This document shows positions 6,583 through 13,394 of a stretch of 15,324 nt of DNA, one piece after another. The position numbers were made by a program, and so were the translations under genes. The stretch covers positions 1 through 15,324 of the forward strand of contig DASUZD010000342.1 of NCBI GenBank assembly GCA_036377055.1. The letters are read 5' to 3'. Source of the stretch: DASUZD01 sp036377055 (GTDB taxonomy: Bacteria > Actinomycetota > Thermoleophilia > Gaiellales > Gaiellaceae). The notes beneath the pieces are model-generated. The model had not been told where the DNA came from. It saw only the letters and a program-made list of their open reading frames with translations, and made no database searches. Within the stretch, counting starts at the first letter, position 1, and each line of letters begins with the position of its first letter.

Positions 6583-7980
6583 ATGAAACGCTCGACCACG
6601 ATCTGGACCTTCGTCATCACCTCGATCGCGCTGTTCATGACGGCGCTCGACAACCTCGTCGTCTCGACGTCGCTGCCCGTGATCCGCAAGGACCTCGGCG
6701 CCTCGATCGAGGGGTTGGAGTGGACGGTGAACGCGTACACGCTCACCTTCGCAGTCCTGCTCCTCACCGGCGCCGCGCTCGGCGACCGCTTCGGGCGGCG
6801 CCGGCTCTTCTGGATCGGGATGACGATCTTCACGGGCGCGTCGGCCGCTGCCGCTCTCGCTCCGTCGATCGAGGCGCTCATCGCGGCGCGGGCGGTGCAG
6901 GGTGTCGGCGGCGCGATCCTCACGCCGCTCACGCTGACGTTGCTGAGCGCATCCGTCCCCGCCGAGAAGCGTGGCGCCGCGCTCGGCGTCTGGGGCGCGA
7001 TCGGTGGGACTGCCGTCGCGGTCGGGCCGCTCGTCGGCGGCGCCGTCGTGCAAGGCATTTCCTGGCACTGGATCTTCTGGCTGAACGTGCCGATCGGGCT
7101 CGCGCTGATCCCGCTCTCGGCTCGAAAGCTCCAGGAGTCGCACGGGCCGAACAACTCGCTCGACCTGCCGGGCCTCGGGCTTGCGAGCGCCGGGCTGCTC
7201 GGGATCGTCTGGGGTCTCGTTCGCGGCAACAGCCAGGGCTGGACGAGCCCGGAGATCGTCGGCGCACTCGCCGTCGGGGCCGTTCTCGTCACCGCCTTCG
7301 CGCTGTGGGAGCGCCGCGCGGTCGCGCCGATGCTGCCGCTGCGCTTCTTCCGCTCGCGGACGTTCACGCTCGCCAACGTGTCGTCGCTCTTCATGTTCTT
7401 CGGGATGTTCGGGTCGATCTTCCTGCTGACGCAGTTCCTCCAGACCGCACAGGGCCAGTCGCCGCTCGGCGCCGGGCTGCGGATCCTGCCGTGGACGCTC
7501 GCGCCGATGTTCGTCGCCCCGATCGCAGGGCCGCTCTCCGACCGGATCGGTGGCCGCCCACTGATGTCGATCGGGCTCGCGATGCAGGCGACGGCGCTCG
7601 CGTGGCTGGCGTACGTCACGACTCCGACGGTCGCGTACACGAGCCTGATCGCGCCGTTCATCATCGCCGGCGTCGGGATGGCGCTCTTCTGGACGCCTGT
7701 CGCGAACGTCGTCCTCGGCTCGGTGCGGCCGGAGGAGGAGGGTCAGGCGTCCGGCGCGTCGAACGCGATCCGCGAGCTCGGCGGCGTCTTCGGCGTCGCG
7801 GTCCTCGCCTCCGTGTTCTCGAGCTACGGCGGCTACCTCTCCCCGCAGGACTTCGTGGACGGCCTGCGGCCCGCGATCTGGATCGGCGCCGCGCTCGTCG
7901 CCGTCGGCGCGCTGGCCGCGTTCGCCCTGCCGCGAAGCCGCCGCGAGCGAGCGCTCCAGCCGGCGCTCGACGCCGCGTAG
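6583..7980 (+). CDS. MFS drug/metabolite exporter, DHA2 (EmrB/QacA-like) family
   Basis: 465 residues, almost all hydrophobic helices joined by short loops; length and pattern suit the 14-helix DHA2 branch of proton-coupled exporters in the cytoplasmic membrane. Helix 1 contains the branch signature ALDNLVVSTSLPVIRKDL (21-38). Motif A is LGDRFGRRR (66-74), the helix 4 region has RAVQGVGGAILTP, and a motif C-like stretch AVGPLVGGAVVQG (146-158) is followed by WHWIFWLNVPIG, typical of QacA/EmrB. It has a good ribosome binding site and is preceded by a TetR-type operator. Substrate unknown; export of a small molecule under control of the adjacent TetR protein is the simplest reading. A perfect hairpin follows four bases after its stop codon. 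Confidence 0.92.
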   Translation: MKRSTTIWTFVITSIALFMTALDNLVVSTSLPVIRKDLGASIEGLEWTVNAYTLTFAVLLLTGAALGDRFGRRRLFWIGMTIFTGASAAAALAPSIEALIAARAVQGVGGAILTPLTLTLLSASVPAEKRGAALGVWGAIGGTAVAVGPLVGGAVVQGISWHWIFWLNVPIGLALIPLSARKLQESHGPNNSLDLPGLGLASAGLLGIVWGLVRGNSQGWTSPEIVGALAVGAVLVTAFALWERRAVAPMLPLRFFRSRTFTLANVSSLFMFFGMFGSIFLLTQFLQTAQGQSPLGAGLRILPWTLAPMFVAPIAGPLSDRIGGRPLMSIGLAMQATALAWLAYVTTPTVAYTSLIAPFIIAGVGMALFWTPVANVVLGSVRPEEEGQASGASNAIRELGGVFGVAVLASVFSSYGGYLSPQDFVDGLRPAIWIGAALVAVGALAAFALPRSRRERALQPALDAA

Positions 7981-7984
7981 TGCC

Positions 7985-8020
7985 ACGCCCGCCGGGAGCC
8001 CGCGCGCTCCCGGCGGGCGT
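7985..8020 (+). terminator. Strong hairpin after the MFS gene
   Basis: ACGCCCGCCGGGAGC (7985-7999) and GCTCCCGGCGGGCGT (8006-8020) form a perfect 15-bp stem with a 6-nt loop. It starts 4 nt after the MFS stop and lies before the next promoter. There is no U tract, which is common for actinobacterial hairpin terminators. Confidence 0.7.
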
Positions 8021-8052
8021 AAGCGCTGTCGCAAATAGCGACGTTTTGCGTG

Positions 8053-8058
8053 TAACTT
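8053..8058 (+). promoter_or_regulatory. Leaderless -10 box for the GT2 gene
   Basis: TAACTT is followed by seven bases (CCCGCGC) and then GTG at 8066. No Shine-Dalgarno sequence is present. The stretch resembles those before the SSI-like, SDR2 and second DegT genes. Confidence 0.55.
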
Positions 8059-8065
8059 CCCGCGC

Positions 8066-9013
8066 GTGGCGCGGACGGTTCGCCTCGCGACGGACCCGGT
8101 GCCGGATCTCTCCGTCGTCGTCCCGATCCTGAACGAGGAGCGGAGCCTCCCGGAGCTGTACCGGCGGACGACGGACGCGCTGACCGGCTTCGGCCGCAGC
8201 TACGAGCTGATCTTCATCGACGACGGCTCCTCGGACGGCACGTTCGACGCGCTAGAACGCCTGCACGCGGAGGACGGTCGCATCCGCGCCGTCCGCTTCA
8301 AGCGCAACTTCGGCCAGCACCCCGCGATGCACGCGGGCCTGGCGCGTGCCCGAGGCGCGATCGTGGTCACGATGGACGGAGACCTCCAGAACTCGCCGGA
8401 GGACATCCCGCGTCTCGTCGAGGCGGTCGAGGCCGGCGCCGACGTCGCCAGCGGGCGCCGTGCCGCGCGGCACGACTCGTGGGGCCGGACGCTGCCGTCG
8501 CGGCTCATCAACGGGATGCTCCGCCGCTTCACCGGCGTCGACATCTCCGACTTCGGCTGCGCGTTCAACGCGTACCGCAGGAGCGCTGTCGAGCCGATGC
8601 TCGGAGCGATCGGCCGGCAGAAGTTCACGAAGGCGCTCGTCCTCTCCGGCGGAGCGAGCGTCGTCGAGGTCGACGTCGCGCATGCGCCGCGCGCCGGCCG
8701 CTCGCGCTACTCGCCGCTTCGCCTCACGAGACTCGCGCTCCACGTTCTCGCCGGCTTCTGGCCGCAGCCGATCCAGTGGGCCGGCGTCGCGCTCGGCGTC
8801 GTGTGCACGCTGCTCGCGCTCGCGCTCGGCGGCTACGGGATCGGCTACTGGATCGATAACTCGAACTTCCCAGGGCCGCTCTTCGGCGGCGTCGCCGTCC
8901 TCTTCGTGCTCGGGATCCAGGGGTTCATCTTGGCCCTCGTCGGCGAGTACCTCGGCCGGATCCAGAAGCAGGTCGAGGGCCGGCCGCTCTACACGGTCGA
9001 CCGCGAGCTGTAG
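8066..9013 (+). CDS. GT2 family polyprenyl-phosphate glycosyltransferase (ArnC/GtrB/DPM1-like)
   Basis: 315 residues. The GT-A domain opens LSVVVPILNEE (15-25); FIDDGSSDGT (50-59) binds the nucleotide, and TMDGDLQNSPED (102-113) carries the DGD/DxD-like metal motif (D104, D106) plus the LQ(N/H)xPE signature of dolichyl- and undecaprenyl-phosphate sugar transferases. Two membrane helices follow at about 238-262 and 271-294, then a short tail EYLGRIQKQVEGRPLYTV typical of the GtrB/ArnC branch. Such enzymes move a sugar from an NDP donor to polyprenyl phosphate at the inner face of the membrane, making a lipid-linked sugar for later transfer outside. The donor is not known; an amino sugar from the SDR/DegT genes is a possibility by context only. 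The GTG start fits a leaderless promoter. Confidence 0.9.
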   Translation: MARTVRLATDPVPDLSVVVPILNEERSLPELYRRTTDALTGFGRSYELIFIDDGSSDGTFDALERLHAEDGRIRAVRFKRNFGQHPAMHAGLARARGAIVVTMDGDLQNSPEDIPRLVEAVEAGADVASGRRAARHDSWGRTLPSRLINGMLRRFTGVDISDFGCAFNAYRRSAVEPMLGAIGRQKFTKALVLSGGASVVEVDVAHAPRAGRSRYSPLRLTRLALHVLAGFWPQPIQWAGVALGVVCTLLALALGGYGIGYWIDNSNFPGPLFGGVAVLFVLGIQGFILALVGEYLGRIQKQVEGRPLYTVDREL

Positions 9014-9085
9014 TCGACGCGCGCCGCCCGCGTTTCTGGAACGCTTCGCGCGCCGGTCGCGCGCAGGAACCTACCGGCGGCCGGC

Positions 9086-9095
9086 GAGGGGAGGG
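9086..9095 (+). promoter_or_regulatory. Ribosome binding site of the Asp-box protein
   Basis: GAGGGGAGGG lies 3 nt before ATG 9099. It decides the start within a frame that is open for another 750 bases upstream. The 85-bp gap also holds a small hairpin, GCGCGC-CGGTC-GCGCGC (9048-9064). Confidence 0.65.
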
Positions 9096-9098
9096 CTT

Positions 9099-10775
9099 AT
9101 GAGATCCCGATGGTTTCTCGCGGCCGCGATCCTCGTCCCCGTCGTCGCGTTCACCGGTCCGGCGCTCGGCGCCAGCCCGAACTCACGCGTGACGCGGGAC
9201 GACACGGCCTCGAGCTACTTGCGGTACGACGGCTCGAGCGACGCGACCATGGCCGCGTGCAGCACCGGCAGGCGCATGCAGAACGAGCCGACGGTGGCTG
9301 TCGACCCGCACAACACGTCCGTCGTCGTCGCGGGCTCGAACGACTACTGCGCGGCGATCGTGAACGGCGACGTCTGGGCGGGCTACTACCGCTCGACCGA
9401 TGGCGGCTCGACCTGGCAGGACAGCCTCGCTCCGGGCTACCCGGCCGACACGTCTGCGGGCGGTCTCGCGTCGCCGGCGCACGGGTCGTGCGGCACCGCC
9501 GGCGATCCGAGCCAGGCGTTCGACAATGACGGTCGCCTGTTCTACGGATACATCTGCTTCAACCGAGGGAAGCCCGTCAACGGCGGCATCTACGTCGCCC
9601 GGTACACGAATGACGGCGCCACCTACGACCGAACTGTGCTCGTGAAGAAGGGCGCGCCGTCGGCCCTCTTCGAGGCGAGCGGGCTCTTCCAGGACAAGGA
9701 CAACATCGCGGTCGACCAGACGACCGGCGCACACTCCGGCAACGTCTACGTGGCGTGGTCGCAGTACAGCGGGCAGGCCGGGAACAACGTGGTCCTGCTC
9801 TCCCGCTCGACCGACCACGGGTTGACGTTCTCGCAGCCGATCCGCGTGGCGCACGCGCTCGGCACTGCGTCCTTCGCCGACGTCGCGGTCGGGCCGGATG
9901 GCGCCGTGTATGTGACCTTCATCGACTATCCATCTACCTCCAACTCGAGCACGGACATTCGGCTCGCGAAGTCGACGGACGGCGGGGAGACGTTCGGCCC
10001 GCCGGTCGACGTGGCCTCGATCGTTCAGTTCGATTCGAGCCAGTTCGCCGGGATTCCCGCCTCTGACTGCGGTGACGGGCCGTTCGCATGCCCGACCGGC
10101 TTCACGTTCTCGCGCTTCTTCAGCTCGTCGGCGGTCGCGGCCGACGCTACCGGCGTGCACGTGGTCTGGGCCGCGAGAACCGCGGAAGGCGGGCAGTCGA
10201 AGGTCTTCGTCCGCAACTCGCCGGACGGGCTCAGCTGGCCGACCCCGGCGGCGACGATCGACTCCGTCGCGGCCGGCCACCAGTGGTTCCCGGACATCGC
10301 GTCCAGCGGCGGCACGATCAGCGTCGTCTTCTACGACTCGCGTGCCGATCCGGCCTACTCGCCAGCTCGCCCGCCGGGGAACACGGCGAGCGGCGCGAAC
10401 TCCGGCAACGTCGTCCAGACGTACGTCGCGCAGTCGACGAACGGCGGCGCGAGCTTCAGCGAGACCCAGGTCTCGTCCGCCGGAAGCAACTTCGGCTGGG
10501 AGACGCACGGCTCCCGGCGCATCGGCTTCTGGGGCGACTATCTCTACATCTCGGCCGTCGGCGGCACCGTCAAGGCCGCGTGGACGGACTCGCGTGACCT
10601 CGTGCCCGGGACGGACCCGCGCGACCCGAGCGCAGTGGACGGCTTCGACGTCTACCAGCCGTGCACGTACGTGCCGAACGACATCAATGCTCCGTCCTAC
10701 TCGTCGCCGCTCATCAGCGACCCCTGCCTCTCGCAGGGCGGGCTCGACCAGAACATCTATACGGCGAGCCCGTAG
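9099..10775 (+). CDS. Secreted Asp-box (BNR/sialidase-like beta-propeller) protein
   Basis: 558 residues. The N terminus is a signal peptide (WFLAAAILVPVVAFTGPALGA, residues 5-25; cut likely after about residue 24). No LPXTG or C-terminal membrane helix is seen, so it should be released or loosely held. Six Asp-box-like motifs (S-x-D-G-x-T-W/F type) are visible: STDGGSTW (99-106), YTNDGATY (169-176), STDHGLTF (237-244), STDGGETF (292-299), NSPDGLSW (373-380) and STNGGASF (446-453). These mark blades of a sialidase-type six-bladed propeller. I do not see a clear sialidase FRIP motif or arginine triad, so calling it a neuraminidase would be unsafe; it may bind or cleave a glycan, or be a structural propeller. 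Start is ATG 9099 with a strong Shine-Dalgarno sequence; the upstream open frame is a shadow of the GT2 gene. Confidence 0.82.
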   Translation: MRSRWFLAAAILVPVVAFTGPALGASPNSRVTRDDTASSYLRYDGSSDATMAACSTGRRMQNEPTVAVDPHNTSVVVAGSNDYCAAIVNGDVWAGYYRSTDGGSTWQDSLAPGYPADTSAGGLASPAHGSCGTAGDPSQAFDNDGRLFYGYICFNRGKPVNGGIYVARYTNDGATYDRTVLVKKGAPSALFEASGLFQDKDNIAVDQTTGAHSGNVYVAWSQYSGQAGNNVVLLSRSTDHGLTFSQPIRVAHALGTASFADVAVGPDGAVYVTFIDYPSTSNSSTDIRLAKSTDGGETFGPPVDVASIVQFDSSQFAGIPASDCGDGPFACPTGFTFSRFFSSSAVAADATGVHVVWAARTAEGGQSKVFVRNSPDGLSWPTPAATIDSVAAGHQWFPDIASSGGTISVVFYDSRADPAYSPARPPGNTASGANSGNVVQTYVAQSTNGGASFSETQVSSAGSNFGWETHGSRRIGFWGDYLYISAVGGTVKAAWTDSRDLVPGTDPRDPSAVDGFDVYQPCTYVPNDINAPSYSSPLISDPCLSQGGLDQNIYTASP

Positions 10776-10787
10776 GCGGTTCTTGCA

Positions 10788-10818
10788 GCGGGCGCCCGTG
10801 CGGAACGCGGGCGCCCGC
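10788..10818 (+). terminator. Hairpin after the Asp-box protein gene
   Basis: GCGGGCGCCCG (10788-10798) and CGGGCGCCCGC (10808-10818) form an 11-bp perfect stem, which a U-G and a G-C pair can extend inward to leave a CGGAA loop. It lies 13 nt after the stop and 15 nt before the next -10 box. No U tract. Confidence 0.65.
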
Positions 10819-10833
10819 CCACCGCTAGTGCAC

Positions 10834-10839
10834 TACGCT
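10834..10839 (+). promoter_or_regulatory. Leaderless -10 box for the RmlB-like gene
   Basis: TACGCT followed by seven bases and GTG 10847. The 13-mer TACGCTTCCGCGC is identical to that before the second DegT gene (13381-13393). No Shine-Dalgarno sequence is present. Confidence 0.6.
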
Positions 10840-10846
10840 TCCGCGC

Positions 10847-11854
10847 GTGCCAAAGCGGGTTCTCGTCACCGGCGGCGCCGGCTTCATCTCGTCGAACTTC
10901 ATCCGGCACCTCCTGCGGGCGACGCCGCACGAGGTCGTCTCGCTCGACGCGCTGACGTACGCGGGGAACCTCGAGAACCTCGCCGACGTGATGTCGCACG
11001 AGCGGCTCTCGTTCGTCCACGGCGACGTACGTGACGCGGCGCTCGTCCGCGACGTCGTGTCGCAGGTGGACGTGATCGTGAACGCCGCCGCCGAGTCGCA
11101 CGTGGAGAAGTCGATCGCGGACGGCGCGTCGGAGTTCGTGACGACGAACGTGGAGGGGACGCAGATCCTGCTGGACGCGATCCGCGCGGCGCCGGTCGAG
11201 CGGTTCATCCTGATCTCGTCGAGCGAGGTGTACGGGACGGCCGAGCGCGCGCCGATGGACGAGGAGCATCCGCTGAACCCGCGTTCGCCGTACGCGGCCA
11301 CCAAGGCGGGAGCCGATCGGCTCGCCTACTCCTACTTCGTCACCTACGGCCTGCCGATCGTGATCGTGCGCCCGTTCAACAACTACGGGCCGCGCCAGCA
11401 CCCGGAGAAGGTGATCCCGCGGTTCGTCACGCAGGCGCTCTGCGAGGAGCCGCTGACGATCCACGGCGACGGCCACGCGAGCCGCGACTGGCTGTACGTC
11501 GACGACGACGCCGAGGCGATCGAGGCCGTCATCGCCACGCCGATCGAGGACGTGGCCGGCGAGGTGCTGAACGTGGCGACGGGCTCGGACATCTCGGTCG
11601 CGGAGATCGCAGACGTCGTGCTGGCGCTGCTCGGAAAGCCGGCGTCGTTGCGGGAGCACGTGCCCGAGCGACCGGGCCAGGTCGATCGGCACATCGGTTC
11701 GACGGAGAAGATCCGGCGGCTCTGCGGCTGGTCGGCGCGCACGTCGTTCGAGGAGGGCCTCGCCCGCACGGTCGCGTGGTACCGCGAGAACGAGGCCTGG
11801 TGGCGCGGGATCGTCGAGCGGAGCGGGACTCGGGCAAGCGTCTCCTCGTCCTAG
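10847..11854 (+). CDS. RmlB/LegB-like NDP-sugar 4,6-dehydratase (extended SDR)
   Basis: 335 residues. The frame shows LVTGGAGFISSNFIRHL (NAD site TGGAGFI, 8-14), SLDALTYAGNLENLADV and AAESHVEKSI, all RmlB-type blocks that hold the NAD and the nucleotide sugar. The active site reads ISSSEVYG (S125, S126, E127) with YAATK (Y149, K153). Later blocks are RPFNNYGPRQHPEKVIPRF and IHGDGHASRDWLYVDDD, again RmlB-like. RmlB proper has TDE at the active site; here the Asp is Ser, as in GDP-mannose- and LegB-type dehydratases. A 4,6-dehydratase giving a 4-keto-6-deoxy sugar is the best call, but the sugar and nucleotide are open. A leaderless promoter supports GTG 10847. Its 3' end overlaps ATP-grasp C by 55 bp. 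Confidence 0.87.
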   Translation: MPKRVLVTGGAGFISSNFIRHLLRATPHEVVSLDALTYAGNLENLADVMSHERLSFVHGDVRDAALVRDVVSQVDVIVNAAAESHVEKSIADGASEFVTTNVEGTQILLDAIRAAPVERFILISSSEVYGTAERAPMDEEHPLNPRSPYAATKAGADRLAYSYFVTYGLPIVIVRPFNNYGPRQHPEKVIPRFVTQALCEEPLTIHGDGHASRDWLYVDDDAEAIEAVIATPIEDVAGEVLNVATGSDISVAEIADVVLALLGKPASLREHVPERPGQVDRHIGSTEKIRRLCGWSARTSFEEGLARTVAWYRENEAWWRGIVERSGTRASVSSS

Positions 11855-12999
11855 GCGCCGGCCCGGCGCAGCTCGGTCTGCTCGAGGCCGCTCGCGAGCG
11901 GGGGTTGTTCGTCGTCGCGGCGGATCGCGATCCGGGCGCCGTCGGCTTCGCGCTCGCGGACCGGCGCGCGATCGTCTCGAACGAGGACGAGCCTGCGCTG
12001 GAGCGCCTCGCGCGGGCGGAAGCGGTCGACGGCGTGATCGCGCCCGGGATCGACTGGCCGGTCGCGATCGCGGCCCGGATCGCCTATCGGCTCGGGCTCC
12101 CCCACGCGATCTCTCCCGAGGCCGCCGTGCTTGCGACCTCGAAGCTGCGGCAGCGCCGGCGGCTCGCGGAGGCGGGCGTGGCGCAACCTCGGTGGCAGCT
12201 CGTCGAAGAGGCTTCGGAGGTCGAGCTCGAGCCTCCGGTCGTCGTCAAGGCACCTGACCGGCAGGGCCAGCGGGGACTGTCCCTCGTGCGCTCCGCGGAA
12301 GAGCTGGCGCCGGCGGTCGCGTGGGCACGCGAAGCGTCGCGCGGGGGGACTGCGCTCGTCGAGGAGCTTGCGGACGGGCCGGAGGTGACCGTCGCGGGCT
12401 TGATGTCGGGCGGCTCTTTGGCGGCTTCGGTCGTGACCGACCGCGTGGTTGCCGAGCCGCCGGCGTTCGGCGTCGCGCTCGCGCACGTCTGGCCCGCGGA
12501 CGCGGAGAGCGGGGTGGTGGTCGCCGCCGCGGAGCGCGCGGCGGTCGCGCTCGGTGTCGAGAACGGACCTGTCTACGTCCAGCTGCGCGTCGCTTCCGCT
12601 GGGCCGGTCGTCGTCGAGCTCGCCGCTCGGCTCGGCGGGGGGCACGACGCGGAACTCGCCTACGCGGCGACCGGCCTCGACCTGAACGGCGCGGCGCTCG
12701 CAGCCGCGCTCGGCGACGACAGCCTGGTGCGTCCGGTGTCGGCCGCGGCAGGCGGCGCGTGCGCGCGCTTCCTGGTCCCGCCCGAGGGCGAGTTGCGAGC
12801 GGTCGACGGGGTGGAGGCTGCGCGTCGGGTCGACGGCGTCTTCGCGGTCCGGGTCTACCGCGTGCCCGGCCACCGATTCGGCCCGTTCCGAACGGGCGCC
12901 GACCGCGCCGGAGCCGTCCAAGCCGTCGGCGCCGACCGAGCCGAGGCGCTCGCGAGAGCCGACACCGCAGCCGCCGCGATCGAGTTCGCGGTGGATTAA
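11800..12999 (+). CDS. ATP-grasp carboxylate-amine ligase-like protein (ATP-grasp C)
   Basis: 399 residues from GTG 11800, chosen because AGAACGAGG lies just upstream and no later start precedes the first domain block KRLLVLGAGPAQLG. The other candidate, GTG 11776, has no ribosome binding site. Either start gives an unusually long overlap with the SDR gene (55 or 79 bp). The ATP-grasp core shows VVVKAPDRQGQRG (K150, loop 156-159), ALVEELADGPEVTV and the metal-binding block VVELAARLGGGHD (E273). Shared blocks GQRGxxLxRS, FGVALAHxxP and VExAARxxGG tie it to ATP-grasp B. Such enzymes join a carboxylate to an amine using ATP; the substrate is unknown. Its setting between two sugar-nucleotide enzymes suggests a sugar acid or amino sugar, by inference only. 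Confidence 0.85.
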   Translation: MARDRRAERDSGKRLLVLGAGPAQLGLLEAARERGLFVVAADRDPGAVGFALADRRAIVSNEDEPALERLARAEAVDGVIAPGIDWPVAIAARIAYRLGLPHAISPEAAVLATSKLRQRRRLAEAGVAQPRWQLVEEASEVELEPPVVVKAPDRQGQRGLSLVRSAEELAPAVAWAREASRGGTALVEELADGPEVTVAGLMSGGSLAASVVTDRVVAEPPAFGVALAHVWPADAESGVVVAAAERAAVALGVENGPVYVQLRVASAGPVVVELAARLGGGHDAELAYAATGLDLNGAALAAALGDDSLVRPVSAAAGGACARFLVPPEGELRAVDGVEAARRVDGVFAVRVYRVPGHRFGPFRTGADRAGAVQAVGADRAEALARADTAAAAIEFAVD

Positions 13000-13020
13000 C
13001 CGGCGCCCTCCTTTCACCCT

Positions 13021-13038
13021 TTGTGTTTCAGCGGACAA
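13021..13038. repeat. Left inverted 18-bp site upstream of the small HTH-like gene
   Basis: The sequence is TTGTGTTTCAGCGGACAA, an interrupted palindrome TTGT-N10-ACAA. Its first 11 bases recur in perfect inverted form at 13330-13340; over all 18 bases, 15 match the reverse strand of the right site. It ends 13 nt before the GTG of the small gene, an autorepressor-like position. Confidence 0.65.
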
Positions 13039-13051
13039 GCACATTCCCTGC

Positions 13052-13333
13052 GTGTCCCGGCCGCCGATCGACCGCCGCTTCGTCGCTGCGCTACGCAGCC
13101 TCGACTACCGCGGGCTCTCGTACGCAGAGGCGTGGCGGCTTCTGCTGCCTGTCGCCGAGCGGATCGGCCTGCCGAGGCCGAGTTACTTCAGCGTTCGGCG
13201 GACGCTGATCGTCGAGCGGCGCCGCCGCGCCCGACGGAAGGCGGCGTACGACCGCGTCCTCGGCGCCGTGATCGCGGGGCGAGTGCCTAGCCTCGAGGCG
13301 GTGGAGGCGCTGAGGGAGGCGATTGTGTTCTGA
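13052..13333 (+). CDS. Small basic HTH-like protein of unknown function
   Basis: 93 residues, rich in Arg (ERRRRARRK near 55-63), no signal peptide or membrane segment. I do not recognise the family. Residues 22-53 can form a helix (SYAEAWRLLLPVAERI), a turn (GLPRPS) and a second helix (YFSVRRTLIVER), like a helix-turn-helix, so DNA binding is plausible. A further helix lies at about 79-91. The gene is framed by two inverted 18-bp sites (13021-13038 and 13323-13340), and its TGA stop lies at the centre of the right-hand one. The GTG start is the first in frame after the left site; a weak -10 (CACATT) lies before it. It sits between ATP-grasp C and the second aminotransferase. It could be an autoregulated small DNA-binding protein, or the sole gene of a minute inserted element. 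Confidence 0.6.
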   Translation: MSRPPIDRRFVAALRSLDYRGLSYAEAWRLLLPVAERIGLPRPSYFSVRRTLIVERRRRARRKAAYDRVLGAVIAGRVPSLEAVEALREAIVF

Positions 13334-13340
13334 AACACAA
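13323..13340. repeat. Right inverted 18-bp site (perfect palindrome arms)
   Basis: TTGTGTT (13323-13329) and AACACAA (13334-13340) form a perfect 7-bp inverted repeat around CTGA, which holds the small gene's stop codon. In RNA this is a 7-bp stem with a 4-nt loop, so it could also act as a weak hairpin. It faces the left site in opposite orientation and lies 54 nt before the second aminotransferase start. Confidence 0.65.
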
Positions 13341-13380
13341 GCGCAGTTGGGACCCGAGCTACGGCGACGGAGGGACTGAG

Positions 13381-13386
13381 TACGCT
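13381..13386 (+). promoter_or_regulatory. Leaderless -10 box for the second DegT gene
   Basis: TACGCT is followed by TCCGCGCG and ATG 13395 (8-nt gap). The stretch TACGCTTCCGCGC is identical to that before the RmlB-like gene at 10834. No Shine-Dalgarno sequence is visible. Confidence 0.6.
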
Positions 13387-13394
13387 TCCGCGCG

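Noticed and set aside
6541..8034. Long minus-strand frames opposite the MFS gene (also 6363-7664)
   Set aside because: The plus-strand frame encodes an unmistakable MFS exporter with a ribosome binding site; the antisense translations are charged low-complexity or Ser/Pro-rich strings.
9048..9064. GCGCGC-CGGTC-GCGCGC hairpin as a terminator of the GT2 gene
   Set aside because: Only 6 bp of alternating GC, expected often by chance in DNA this GC-rich.
8346..9098. 250-codon upstream extension of the Asp-box protein
   Set aside because: It overlaps the GT2 gene in another frame and is Arg/Ser-rich. A signal peptide and Shine-Dalgarno sequence mark ATG 9099 as the start.
9183..10508. 441-codon minus-strand frame
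   Set aside because: Antisense shadow of the Asp-box protein gene with Arg/Val/Asp-skewed composition.
13021..13340. A known insertion sequence
   Set aside because: No transposase catalytic motif fits into 93 codons, and no target duplication is visible, so I report only a possible minute element or autoregulated gene.
10834..13393. The two identical TACGCTTCCGCGC 13-mers as a dispersed repeat or recombination site
   Set aside because: Both sit at the same place relative to a start codon and share the -10 pattern of other promoters here, so a common promoter element explains them better.
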